Shown here: piece by piece, positions 17,886-25,843 of the stretch
How positions within the stretch are numbered: position 1 is the first letter of the stretch
Layout: each line of letters opens with the position of its first letter
Assembly: GCA_030765405.1 (NCBI GenBank)
Contig: JAVCCP010000005.1
Span: forward strand, 1-64,000
Reading direction: 5' to 3'
DNA: 64,000 nt
From: Candidatus Ancaeobacter aquaticus
GTDB taxonomy: Bacteria > Auribacterota > Ancaeobacteria > Ancaeobacterales > Ancaeobacteraceae
Program-made: the position numbers and the translations under genes
The notes under the pieces: generated by a model
The model's database searches: none
What the model was told of the DNA's origin: nothing
The model's input: the letters and a program-made list of their open reading frames with translations, nothing else

Positions 17886-19292
17886 ATGGCTGTTTATGAA
17901 TGTACAGTATGTGGTAATCGTTATGATGAGGAAAAGGAAGGTGTCAGCTGGGCTGATTTAGCGGACAACTGGGTTTGTCCTGTCTGTGAATCTAAGAAGA
18001 GCTATTTTCAACCTATTGCTGCTGAGAGTGTGCTTGCATCACCTAAAACAGCTGAAGATGCGACAGACACTTATTTGAGCCAGTGGGCAAGAGATCGCGA
18101 TTCCTTTGAGGGGCATATGGAGGACATCCACACCATCGCGGTGACAGGTGAGTCCATTATCGAACCAATGCGTTCGCAGAAACCGGTGATCTCTTGGGAT
18201 GATATACTTATAAAAGGTGCCCAACTTGCAAAGGTGCCTTTAAATAAGGACGAGTCGGTTACAACACAGACTGTTATAGGATCCAAAGCGAAACAACCTC
18301 TTATTATTGAGACACCTTTGTATGTCACCCACATGTCATTTGGAGCATTATCTCGAGAGGCAAAAATAGCGCTTGCGCGAGGTAGTGCCGCTGTGCATAC
18401 AGCAACCTGTTCAGGAGAGGGCGGTATACTCAAGGAAGCAAAGGACTTTTCTTACAAATATATACTGGAATATGTTCCTAACCAGTACAGTATTACCGAT
18501 GAGAATTTAAAGAATGCTGACGCTATTGAGATAAAAATAGGGCAGTCAAGTAAACCCGGTATGGGAGGACATCTACCGGGAAAGAAAGTTACCAAGGAAG
18601 TAGCCGAGGTCCGTGGATTCCCTGAAGGGGAAGATATTATTAGTCCTGCTCATTTTGAAGATATCCTTAATAAAGAGGATCTCAAGAAAAAGGTATCCTG
18701 GTTAAGAGAAAAGTCTGAAGGCAGACCTATAGGGGTTAAGATCGCCGCAGGTAATATAGAGGCAGACCTTGAGTATGTTGTGTACGCGCAGCCAGATTTT
18801 ATTACTGTTGATGGGCGAGCAGGTGCGACGGGTGCGGCACCAAAATTTGTCAAACAGGCGACATCTATTCCAACGATCTTTTCACTTTACCGTGCAAGAA
18901 AGTTCCTTGATAATACGAAATGCGAGGGGATATCACTCCTTATTACCGGAGGGTTTAGGGTTTCTGCTGATTTTATTAAAGCGTTAGCACTTGGTGCAGA
19001 TGCTGTTGCCTTAGGCACGTCCGCTTTGATTGCTTTGGGTTGTCAGCAATACCGGAGCTGCAATACCGGAAAATGTCCGGTAGGTATCACCACGCAAGAT
19101 CCGGAATTACGGTCACGATTTAATATCGACCATTCATCCGAGCGCCTTGAGAATTTTCTACGGGTTTCCTCGGATGAGCTGAAAGATTTTGCTCGTCTTA
19201 CTGGAAACGATGATGTGCATAAGCTGTCAATTGCGGATTTGTGTACGACAAATAGTGAACTCTCAGAGCATACTGACATAGAACATGTTTGA
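17886..19292 (+). CDS. Rubredoxin-FMN glutamate synthase domain fusion
   Basis: A 468-residue protein. Residues 1-45 are a rubredoxin domain (YECTVCGNRYDEE and WVCPVCESKK). Residues about 100-450 match the FMN-binding synthase domain of glutamate synthase: THMSFGALSREAKIALARG, IKIGQSSKPGMGGHLPGKKV, DGRAGATGAAPKF, LGADAVALGTSALIALGCQQ and a 3Fe-4S Cys group (CQQYRSCNTGKCPVGI). The glutaminase domain is absent, as in archaeal-type and stand-alone members. The rubredoxin domain may be the electron entry point. Spacing of 26 bases from rubrerythrin and a shared rubredoxin theme suggest one transcript. Confidence 0.92.
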   Translation: MAVYECTVCGNRYDEEKEGVSWADLADNWVCPVCESKKSYFQPIAAESVLASPKTAEDATDTYLSQWARDRDSFEGHMEDIHTIAVTGESIIEPMRSQKPVISWDDILIKGAQLAKVPLNKDESVTTQTVIGSKAKQPLIIETPLYVTHMSFGALSREAKIALARGSAAVHTATCSGEGGILKEAKDFSYKYILEYVPNQYSITDENLKNADAIEIKIGQSSKPGMGGHLPGKKVTKEVAEVRGFPEGEDIISPAHFEDILNKEDLKKKVSWLREKSEGRPIGVKIAAGNIEADLEYVVYAQPDFITVDGRAGATGAAPKFVKQATSIPTIFSLYRARKFLDNTKCEGISLLITGGFRVSADFIKALALGADAVALGTSALIALGCQQYRSCNTGKCPVGITTQDPELRSRFNIDHSSERLENFLRVSSDELKDFARLTGNDDVHKLSIADLCTTNSELSEHTDIEHV

Positions 19293-19314
19293 CATTTAAA
19301 ATAAGAATCACATT

Positions 19315-19644
19315 ATGAGAATATGGGATATTTCTCCAAAAAATCTTTGCCGAAACCATCTTCTTGGAGAACATAGAGAATTGCACGCAATATGGTCTAT
19401 ACTCACCAATAATAAGAAAGGGTATTCCAAGCATCCTGAAACTTTAAGGTGGAAAAATAAATTAGCAGCTCTTTACATAAGGCATAATAAACTTGTGGAG
19501 GAGATGATACGAAGAGGATACAATCATCAGAGTGATCTTAACAGTAGGGATGCCACCGGCTCAAAAAAGCAAAGTGTATTTATTGATTCCTATAATGAAC
19601 AAAAAATGATCTTGAGAAGAAAAAAGTGTAGTTGTAATGTTTGA
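19315..19644 (+). CDS. Pyrimidine dimer DNA glycosylase
   Basis: A 109-residue protein of the T4 endonuclease V-like family, which removes UV pyrimidine dimers. The start MRIWDISPKNLCRNHLLGEH, ELHAIWSIL, KGYSKHPETLRWKNKLAALY and EMIRRGYNH are strong family signatures. Length is typical of the short bacterial members. It lies 22 bases after the glutamate-synthase-like gene. Confidence 0.9.
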   Translation: MRIWDISPKNLCRNHLLGEHRELHAIWSILTNNKKGYSKHPETLRWKNKLAALYIRHNKLVEEMIRRGYNHQSDLNSRDATGSKKQSVFIDSYNEQKMILRRKKCSCNV

Positions 19645-19679
19645 ACCGTCAATGTGAAATTATATAGGAATATATACAT

Positions 19680-19940
19680 ATGAATCCTGATATTTTTGAA
19701 GTAATAATGCTTGTTTGTTTTGGCGCGGCGTGGCCTTTTTCAATTTACAAGATGCTTAAGTCAAAAAACTCTGCCGGTAAAAGCGTTCTGTTTCTCTTTA
19801 TTATCTTTACAGGGTATATAGCAGGAACGCTATTTCAATATTTTGGCGAAAGAAACATTGTAATATTTTTATATATGCTCAACGCCTGTATGGTTATGAC
19901 TGATATTGGATTGACTATGCTATATCGTAAAAATAACTAA
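19680..19940 (+). CDS. Small membrane protein, PQ-loop/SemiSWEET-like
   Basis: An 86-residue protein with three hydrophobic helices (EVIMLVCFGAAWPFSIYKML, LFLFIIFTGYIAGTLF and IVIFLYMLNACMVMTDIGL). The AAWPFSIYK...S motif resembles the P-x-x-x-x-x-x-S pattern of small PQ-loop (SemiSWEET-like) transport families, though canonical PQ is absent. Function is unknown and the assignment is tentative. Confidence 0.6.
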   Translation: MNPDIFEVIMLVCFGAAWPFSIYKMLKSKNSAGKSVLFLFIIFTGYIAGTLFQYFGERNIVIFLYMLNACMVMTDIGLTMLYRKNN

Positions 19941-19968
19941 TAAACGGCAAATCAGTTTCCTCAAAAAG

Positions 19969-20301
19969 ATGTTCATAAAAGTATTTGATAGTTTTGCCGG
20001 TAAACACTTAGAGCATGTCTTTGGTAAAACGAAACTCGGTATTGAGACAATCCCGTTTATAGATGACCCATTAGAAAAAATAGGAAAACATTCCCCCTTA
20101 GGTTTTGAATTCGGGAGCTCTATTGGAAGTACTTATATATGGAGGGGGCAGAAGCTCAGTAACCGCGCCTGTACCATGCCTCATTCGGTAAGACGTCACA
20201 GGACCTATCGAGATAAAGCGAGCAGGGATAAAGATTCACCGTCAGACATACTCACGCAAAACATTTTTTTTGGAGGCGTTGGCTGTACTGTTAGTTTTTG
20301 A
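19969..20301 (+). pseudogene. Possible remnant of an envelope-protein gene
   Basis: A 110-codon open frame of doubtful status. The middle (FEFGSSIGSTYIWRGQKLS) resembles the STYIWRG motif at the start of a family of predicted outer-membrane proteins, but the frame then loses that character (HSVRRHRTYRDKASRDKD). There is no signal peptide and no clear ribosome site before ATG 19969. I read it as a degraded 5' part of a gene or a chance frame. Confidence 0.3.
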
Positions 20302-20343
20302 GTTTGTGATGAAGTATGTTTGGATATATGTGATAGTATTCTT

Positions 20344-21441
20344 CTAAACCTTACTAAGCTCTTCGTTCGCACCAGTAACGAGTTCGTCTATCAGCTCTTT
20401 TACTGACACGATCTTGTTTATTCTATGTACTTCGCTTCCGGCAAATACAACCGCGTTATCAATATCACCAATTACGGCGTTACAGAGAGCTCCGGTCATA
20501 CAATAGGGAGCTATTTTAGGGTTGCAAGCTCTAAGACAATGGTAGGGACATTTGTATGAAATCTTTTCATTGTTCATTATTTTTTCAACAAATTTGGTCT
20601 TTATTGATCTTCCGGGCATACCTACGGGACTATCGAGAATAACAATGTCGTCTTTTGTAGCGTCAACGTACAGCTGTTTAAATTTTTCTGATACAGAACA
20701 CTCATGAGTAGTGACAAAGCGTGTTGCTATTTGCACTCCTGATGCACCTAGCCTAATAAACCTAGCGATATCCTTACCGTCAAAGATCCCTCCTGCAGCT
20801 ATAACGGGGATGCTTACACCCAAGCTATTCTCATATTCTTTCACAGGTTTTAGAACATCTGATACTAAATCTTCAAGTGACTCAGCTGTACCAGCTTTCA
20901 AATCTTCTGACTTAAACGCTAAATGCCCGCCTGCTAATGGTCCTTCGACAACGATAGCGTCAGGAACACGATTGTAGCGCTTATTCCATGTCTTGATGAT
21001 AAGTTCTGCGGCTCTTCCGGAAGAAACGATCGGTATCAGTTTAATCGGTGAGCCTTCAGTTAGTTCCGGGAGCTTTAAAGGTAAACCAGCTCCGGTAACA
21101 AGAAAATCGGCTTTTTCTTCAACAGCAATTTTTACTAAATCCTCATAATTGCTTACTGCAAGTAATATATTTATACCTATTGGTCCATCAGTTGCTTCTT
21201 TGGCCATACGTATTTCTTTTTGAAGGCCTTTTATCGAAGCTTGGGCAAAATCTGTTTCATTGAGGTCTGTACCGTAACCCAGAACAACGCCGGAAATTAT
21301 GCCTGCTGCGCCGCATTTAGCAACCGCACTGGCCAAGGAAGCGGTAGATACCCTGATCCCCATGCCGCCTTGAAAAATAGGTATATTAATTTTCAGATCA
21401 CCAATGATAAGAGGTTTTAATTTATCTAACATATAATCCAA
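20344..21441 (-). CDS. Nitronate monooxygenase-like flavoprotein
   Basis: A 365-residue FMN-dependent TIM-barrel protein of the nitronate monooxygenase / 2-nitropropane dioxygenase family. Visible are IPIFQGGMGIRVSTASLASA near the N-terminus, FLVTGAGLPLKLPEL, VEGPLAGGHLAF, PVIAAGGIFDGKDIARFIRLGAS and VQIATRFVTTHE. A Cys-rich C-terminal segment (KCPYHCLRACNPKIAPYC) occurs in a subgroup of anaerobe members. Start: TTG 21441 has AAGGA at good spacing, and ATG 21432 is the alternative. The true substrate is uncertain. Confidence 0.9.
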   Translation of the reverse strand: MDYMLDKLKPLIIGDLKINIPIFQGGMGIRVSTASLASAVAKCGAAGIISGVVLGYGTDLNETDFAQASIKGLQKEIRMAKEATDGPIGINILLAVSNYEDLVKIAVEEKADFLVTGAGLPLKLPELTEGSPIKLIPIVSSGRAAELIIKTWNKRYNRVPDAIVVEGPLAGGHLAFKSEDLKAGTAESLEDLVSDVLKPVKEYENSLGVSIPVIAAGGIFDGKDIARFIRLGASGVQIATRFVTTHECSVSEKFKQLYVDATKDDIVILDSPVGMPGRSIKTKFVEKIMNNEKISYKCPYHCLRACNPKIAPYCMTGALCNAVIGDIDNAVVFAGSEVHRINKIVSVKELIDELVTGANEELSKV

Positions 21442-21610
21442 TCCATGTCCTTAATAATAATAATTTATCAGATTCTGGATTATTCTATCAAAAAACGTAA
21501 ATGTGTCAACAAAATCAGTAGGTAATTGTTAGAGTGCGGAAAATTGATAGCTGTGTGGCATAAAGCTTAAATCCCAAAATAATATCTCCTGGACGATATA
21601 AATCATTCCC

Positions 21611-21640
21611 TTGACAGAGATCAGTATTGCAGGGTATGTT
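21611..21640 (+). promoter_or_regulatory. Promoter of the iron/cluster operon
   Basis: TTGACA at 21611-21616 and TATGTT at 21635-21640 with an 18-base spacer, about 110 bases before the first gene (ATG 21752). The Fur-box-like palindrome starts 8 bases after the -10, where a bound repressor would block initiation. The rest of the 310-base gap (21442-21751) shows no gene. Confidence 0.5.
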
Positions 21641-21647
21641 AGTAAAT

Positions 21648-21666
21648 GATAATGATTGTCATTATT
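21648..21666. promoter_or_regulatory. Fur-box-like operator
   Basis: GATAATGATTGTCATTATT matches the 19-base Fur consensus GATAATGATAATCATTATC at 16 of 19 positions and is itself a near-palindrome. It overlaps the expected transcription start of the downstream operon. Binding by Fur is inferred; no fur gene lies in this window. Confidence 0.6.
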
Positions 21667-21751
21667 AAAGTACGATTGCCTCAGGTAGAGGCGCATGCTG
21701 CAAACAAGAAGCGCTGAGGATGCCAAAATAAATAAAACCATGGGGGTATAA

Positions 21752-22114
21752 ATGAAAATAGGTATTACTTTAGATGATGACAAAGGGTTGGAAAGCAATG
21801 TATCACTTCATTTCGGGCAGTGTAAGTATTTTCTTATTGTTGATGTTGAAAACAATGAGATAAAAAATGCCACGGTTAGTGCCAATACCGCTGTGCACGG
21901 TGGCGCCGGATGTATTGCAGTAGATGAAATATTAAAACACGATGTCACTCACGTGATAGCAGGCGGTATGGGAATGGGCGCGCAGAATAAATTTGCACAG
22001 GCAGGGGTAAATATATTTGCCTGTTCAGGGCGGGCGAAAGATGCGGTTGAGGCACTTCTTAAAGATGCCTTAGGCGGAATAGATGCGTGTCAGGACCACG
22101 GTGAGTGCAGCTAA
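21752..22114 (+). CDS. NifX/NifB-type dinitrogenase iron-molybdenum cofactor-binding-domain protein
   Basis: A 120-residue single-domain protein of the family that in nitrogen fixers binds FeMo-cofactor precursors. VSLHFGQCKYFLIVDVENNE, TAVHGGAGCIA, VTHVIAGGMGMGAQNKF and AGVNIFACSG are diagnostic. No nitrogenase genes are present, so it belongs to the widespread stand-alone group presumed to bind an iron-sulfur or other metal cluster. First gene behind the Fur-box-like site; the operon also encodes NifU-like and Mrp proteins and a CDF transporter that carries the same domain. Confidence 0.9.
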   Translation: MKIGITLDDDKGLESNVSLHFGQCKYFLIVDVENNEIKNATVSANTAVHGGAGCIAVDEILKHDVTHVIAGGMGMGAQNKFAQAGVNIFACSGRAKDAVEALLKDALGGIDACQDHGECS

Positions 22115-22146
22115 AAAAGCAGTATAAGAATGTTAAGGGGATCATT

Positions 22147-22758
22147 ATGGAAAAAGCTGTAATAGAGAACCATGAAAGATATCTTGAAAGAAGTAGCTAT
22201 CATAAAAGTTTTGGCTACGATGTTGAAGAAGAGAGAAAATTTATTCTTGGAAAATCATATCCCCTTCAAGGCAATATTCTAGAGGTTGGGACGGGTAAAG
22301 GACATTTTACCGTTGCACTTGCAAAAGAGGGGTACAAGGTAACTAGTATCGATATTTCTGATGAAGAACAGAAATACGCCCGTTTGAATATAGAATATTT
22401 TGGCCTGGAAAAACAGGTCGATTTTCATATAGAGAATGCTGAACATTTAAGTTATAAAGAAGGAAGTTTTGATGTTATTTTATCTATTAATGTGCTCCAT
22501 CACCTTGAAAATCCATTTAAGGTTATAGATGAATTGATCAGAGTGATTTTATTTAGGGGTAAAATTATCCTTGGTGATTTCAGTGAAGAAGGTTTTGAAG
22601 TAATTGCTAAGATTCATGCAAGTGAGGGTAGAAAACACGAAGTATCGGAAACAAATCTATCAGATATGAGCAAGTATTTGTCTGAGAAAGGTTTTTCTAT
22701 TGAAAAACATAGAAGTAAATATCAGGAAATATTGGTAGCTGAAAGACCATGCAAATAG
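22147..22758 (+). CDS. Class I SAM-dependent methyltransferase
   Basis: A 203-residue methyltransferase: motif I ILEVGTGKGHFTVALAKEG, VTSIDISDEEQKYA for motif II, and DVILSINVLHHLENPFKVID for the SAM/acceptor region. I chose ATG 22147, preceded by AAGGGG; an upstream GTG at 22105 overlaps the previous gene. The methyl acceptor is unknown. Its place between the NifX-like and DnaJ genes suggests shared transcription. Confidence 0.85.
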   Translation: MEKAVIENHERYLERSSYHKSFGYDVEEERKFILGKSYPLQGNILEVGTGKGHFTVALAKEGYKVTSIDISDEEQKYARLNIEYFGLEKQVDFHIENAEHLSYKEGSFDVILSINVLHHLENPFKVIDELIRVILFRGKIILGDFSEEGFEVIAKIHASEGRKHEVSETNLSDMSKYLSEKGFSIEKHRSKYQEILVAERPCK

Positions 22759-22808
22759 ATTAATGCGTAGCTTACGGAAGTTAGTATGTAATAAAGAAAA
22801 GGGAAGAG

Positions 22809-23120
22809 ATGGCGGATTTTAAACAAATTGACAATGCGAGAAAGATGCTAGGCTTAAATGAAGAAGCAAGCATAGAAGACATAAAAAGAGCCTATCGACA
22901 GCTTAGCCTTAAATATCATCCAGACAAGTGCAAAGAAGAAGATAAGGTAAAATGTGAAGAAACGATCAAAGAAATTAATCATGCCAGAGAAATAATAATC
23001 GCCTATTGTGCGGAATATAGATATTCTTTTAGAGAGAAGGATGTCAAAAAGAATGCTTTGTATAGTGATTATGATGAACATTTAAAAAGGTTCTATGACG
23101 GCTGGATGACAGATGTATAA
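22809..23120 (+). CDS. J-domain protein (DnaJ-like)
   Basis: A 103-residue protein whose first about 65 residues are a J domain: ARKMLGLNEEASIEDIKRAY, then LSLKYHPDKCKEED with the HPD motif that stimulates Hsp70 ATPase. The remaining 35 residues are charged. It is too short to be DnaJ itself. In this operon, beside NifU-like and Mrp genes, it resembles the HscB-type co-chaperone role in iron-sulfur cluster transfer, which is inference. No Hsp70 gene is in the window. Confidence 0.88.
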   Translation: MADFKQIDNARKMLGLNEEASIEDIKRAYRQLSLKYHPDKCKEEDKVKCEETIKEINHAREIIIAYCAEYRYSFREKDVKKNALYSDYDEHLKRFYDGWMTDV

Positions 23121-23153
23121 AATATATAAACAATTATTCAATGGTGGCTGTAT

Positions 23154-23558
23154 ATGAGAAATCACAGAACAAAAATTGCTGTAGATGAGAAAAAAATAGA
23201 ACCTGAATTTATAGCGACAGTGTCTAAAGAAGCCAGACATTTCGGAAGAATGAACGATCCTACAAGCGCCGCGCATATAAAAGGTCCCTGTGGAGATGAA
23301 ATGGAGTTTTATCTCAGTATTTACGATAGACGTATAGAGGATGTTAAGTTTTATACCAAAGGGTGTGTTTCTACCACCGCGTGCGGAGAAATAACCGCTC
23401 GGCTTGTGTGTGGAAAAACGATCGATGATGCGCTCGGTATATCTCCAAAACGTGTTGTTGCATCATTGAAAGGATTGTCCAGTGATCATTGTCATTGTTC
23501 GATATTAGCGGTGAGTACACTTTATAGGGCAATCGCAGATTATTTACTTGAAAACTAG
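23154..23558 (+). CDS. NifU/IscU-like iron-sulfur scaffold
   Basis: A 134-residue protein related to the scaffold on which iron-sulfur clusters are assembled. KFYTKGCVSTTACGEITARL carries the first Cys, and SSDHCHCSILAVSTLYRAIADY the last ones. The three-Cys arrangement resembles the NifU-like variant paired with Mrp/NBP35 ATPases in anaerobes rather than classical IscU. The Mrp gene follows 35 bases downstream. Confidence 0.85.
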   Translation: MRNHRTKIAVDEKKIEPEFIATVSKEARHFGRMNDPTSAAHIKGPCGDEMEFYLSIYDRRIEDVKFYTKGCVSTTACGEITARLVCGKTIDDALGISPKRVVASLKGLSSDHCHCSILAVSTLYRAIADYLLEN

Positions 23559-23593
23559 GGTTGCTAAAAGCGCAAAAAAGATAGGAGACCCGT

Positions 23594-24421
23594 GTGAGAG
23601 AACAGACAACAAAAGAAATTGAACAGGATAAGCGGCTGTTGAGCAAGATGGCTGATATAAAGAACAAGCTGGTCGTTATTAGCGGAAAAGGCGGTGTGGG
23701 AAAATCAACCGTTGCTGTAAACCTGGCATATAAATTAGCTGTTAACGGACATTCGGTCGGTATTCTTGATGTAGATATACATGGCCCGAACATTGCTAAA
23801 ATGCTCGGAGTCGAAGGGAAAAAACCGGAGGTATCTGACGCGGGTATAGAGCCTGTAGAAGTATTGCCAAATTTAAAGGCCATGAGCACGTCATTTTTTA
23901 TAGAGGATCAGGATCAGCCGATTATATGGCGCGGTCCTCTTAAGATGGTAACAATAAAACAATTATTAAGCGATACCAACTGGGGTTCGCTTGACTACCT
24001 TATTATTGATTCTCCTCCGGGAACAGGTGATGAACCTTTAAGTGTTTGCCAGCTTATTCCTGCTGTTACCGGCGCGATCGTTGTTACGACACCGCAAGAT
24101 GTGGCGGTAATGGATGCCAGAAAATCTGTCTTATTCGCAAAAAACTTACAGGTTAATGTGGTAGGAATAATAGAGAATATGAGCGGTATGTCATGTCCGC
24201 ATTGTGGAAAAGAAATAGACTGGTTTGGTTCCGGCGGCGGAGAAAAATCAGCGGGTGATTTCAACGTGCCGTTTTTGGGTAAGATCCCGGTTGATCCTGC
24301 AATGGTTAAACACGGGGACGCTGGCAAACCGTTCATTCATTTTAAAAGCGAGAATCAGACCGCAAAGATCATGAATGAAATAGTGGGTAAGATCGAGCTT
24401 TTTATCAAGAATAATGGATAA
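23594..24421 (+). CDS. Mrp/NBP35-family ATP-binding protein
   Basis: A 275-residue P-loop ATPase that binds and transfers iron-sulfur clusters. The deviant Walker A ISGKGGVGKSTVAVNLA, DVDIHGPNIAKMLG and LIIDSPPGTGDEPLS are present, and the C-terminal CPHCGKE supplies the CxxC that holds a bridging 4Fe-4S cluster in the homodimer. Starts at GTG with GGAG upstream. Its neighbours (NifU-like scaffold, J protein, NifX-like) support a cluster-assembly operon. Confidence 0.95.
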   Translation: MREQTTKEIEQDKRLLSKMADIKNKLVVISGKGGVGKSTVAVNLAYKLAVNGHSVGILDVDIHGPNIAKMLGVEGKKPEVSDAGIEPVEVLPNLKAMSTSFFIEDQDQPIIWRGPLKMVTIKQLLSDTNWGSLDYLIIDSPPGTGDEPLSVCQLIPAVTGAIVVTTPQDVAVMDARKSVLFAKNLQVNVVGIIENMSGMSCPHCGKEIDWFGSGGGEKSAGDFNVPFLGKIPVDPAMVKHGDAGKPFIHFKSENQTAKIMNEIVGKIELFIKNNG

Positions 24422-24471
24422 GAGACGGTATCGCATGGGCAATCGCGCTATGCGCTGAAAGGAAATGTGTC

Positions 24472-25245
24472 GTGAAAAGAGATTGCAAATATATTTATGG
24501 ACCGGTTTCTTCGTGGAGGTTAGGGGTTTCTCTCGGTGTTGATCCTGTTTCTGAAAAGGAAAAGATATGCACATTTGATTGTTTATATTGTCAGCTCGGG
24601 AGAACAAATAATTATAGTGATAAAAGAAAATCATATGTTTCTGTAACAGAGATTATCAAAGAATTGGATTCGCTCTCTACGTTACATGTAGACTATATAA
24701 CTTTCTCTGGAAATGCTGAGCCGACATTAGCTGAGAATTTAGGTTCCATGATAAAGGCGATTAAGAAAATACGAAATGACAAGATCGCGGTGATTACCAA
24801 CGCTTCATTATTAGACAGAAAAGATGTTGTTGACGATTTATTGTTAGCTGATTATGTCGCGGTAAAACTTGATGCCTGTTCACAGCCGCTATTCGCTGAA
24901 GTGAACCGTCCGATGAATACAATACAATATGATACTGTTTTCAGGGCAATCCTGGATTTTAAGAAAATATATAAGGGAAAATTAGCGTTGCAGTGTATGT
25001 TTGTTCGGGAGAACAAAGAATACGCAAAAGAGATTGCCCGTATTGCGCGAGAAATCGAACCGGCTGAGGTGCAGATCAATACCCCTTTAAGGCCATGTGC
25101 CGCAAGGCCATTATCGAAATCAGAAATTGATACCATAGAAACCTATTTTCACGGGATGAACGTTGTTTCAGTGTACAAAGCGGAAAAGAAGAATGTTACC
25201 CCTATCAGCAACAAAGACACTCTGAAAAGAAGAGGCAAAGTATAA
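24472..25245 (+). CDS. Radical SAM protein, short wyosine-type family
   Basis: A 257-residue radical SAM enzyme. YIYGPVSSWRLGVSLGVDP and ICTFDCLYCQLG (Cys 33, 37, 40) match the family of small radical SAM proteins that begin YGPVxSWRLG, sometimes grouped with wyosine tRNA enzymes. YITFSGNAEPTLAENLG and VITNASLL are further signatures. GTG start with AAAGGAAA upstream. The substrate is unknown. It follows mrp by 50 bases in the same direction. Confidence 0.9.
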   Translation: MKRDCKYIYGPVSSWRLGVSLGVDPVSEKEKICTFDCLYCQLGRTNNYSDKRKSYVSVTEIIKELDSLSTLHVDYITFSGNAEPTLAENLGSMIKAIKKIRNDKIAVITNASLLDRKDVVDDLLLADYVAVKLDACSQPLFAEVNRPMNTIQYDTVFRAILDFKKIYKGKLALQCMFVRENKEYAKEIARIAREIEPAEVQINTPLRPCAARPLSKSEIDTIETYFHGMNVVSVYKAEKKNVTPISNKDTLKRRGKV

Positions 25246-25311
25246 GTATACGATCATACGCGGATGAGAACGGTTTGTATTATTTAGACGGGAGAGAATA
25301 ACCACAAAATA

Positions 25312-25545
25312 ATGAATCGTATAAGTGCGCTAAAAATTGTCGAAAAGCATAAAAATGCCTGCCGAGACGTTCATTGTATACGATATTTCTCTTCATTTAT
25401 AATTATATCAGACGGTAGACTTATGCACATTACCGAGCCTTATATGCCTTATTGTCCTCTTGCATGGACTATGTATGGCGATATGCGGCACAATCAAAGT
25501 TCTGCCTGTGCATTAAATAGAATATCCCGTAAGGGTAACACATAG
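25312..25545 (+). CDS. Small Cys-containing protein of unknown function
   Basis: A 77-residue protein I cannot assign. It contains four Cys (KNACRDVHCIRYF, MPYCPLAW, SSACAL) and a hydrophobic strand (SSFIIISDGRLMHI). Weak ribosome site. The position inside the iron/cluster operon and the Cys residues suggest metal or cluster contact, which is inference. It could still be a chance frame. Confidence 0.5.
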   Translation: MNRISALKIVEKHKNACRDVHCIRYFSSFIIISDGRLMHITEPYMPYCPLAWTMYGDMRHNQSSACALNRISRKGNT

Positions 25546-25564
25546 ATTAAAAAAAGGAGTGAAT

Positions 25565-25780
25565 ATGCCATTTGGTTTTAGAAAAGGGAAAGGAACAGGA
25601 GGACAAGGATTTGGCAGAGGGAAAGGCTCGGGAGGGTCTAGTTTAGGGCAACCGCCCGCAAATTGCATTTGCCCCCAATGTAAAACGGTGAGTGCTCATA
25701 CCCGGGGAGTACCGTGCTTCAAGACGAAATGTCCAAACTGTGGATCTGCTATGACCAGGCAGTTCCTGGATCAAGAATAA
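25565..25780 (+). CDS. Small Gly-rich zinc-ribbon protein
   Basis: A 71-residue protein: residues 1-32 are rich in Gly and basic residues (GKGTGGQGFGRGKGSGG), followed by a zinc ribbon with CICPQCKT and CPNCGSAM. It is typical of small proteins found beside NifX/NifB-domain genes in anaerobes (recollection, not checked). ATG 25565 is preceded by AGGAG at 5 bases. Likely metal-binding. Confidence 0.75.
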   Translation: MPFGFRKGKGTGGQGFGRGKGSGGSSLGQPPANCICPQCKTVSAHTRGVPCFKTKCPNCGSAMTRQFLDQE

Positions 25781-25843
25781 AACATTATTCTGATTGCGGG
25801 GAAAACACGATAGTGGCTACCATACAAAATAGGATAGCTGTGT

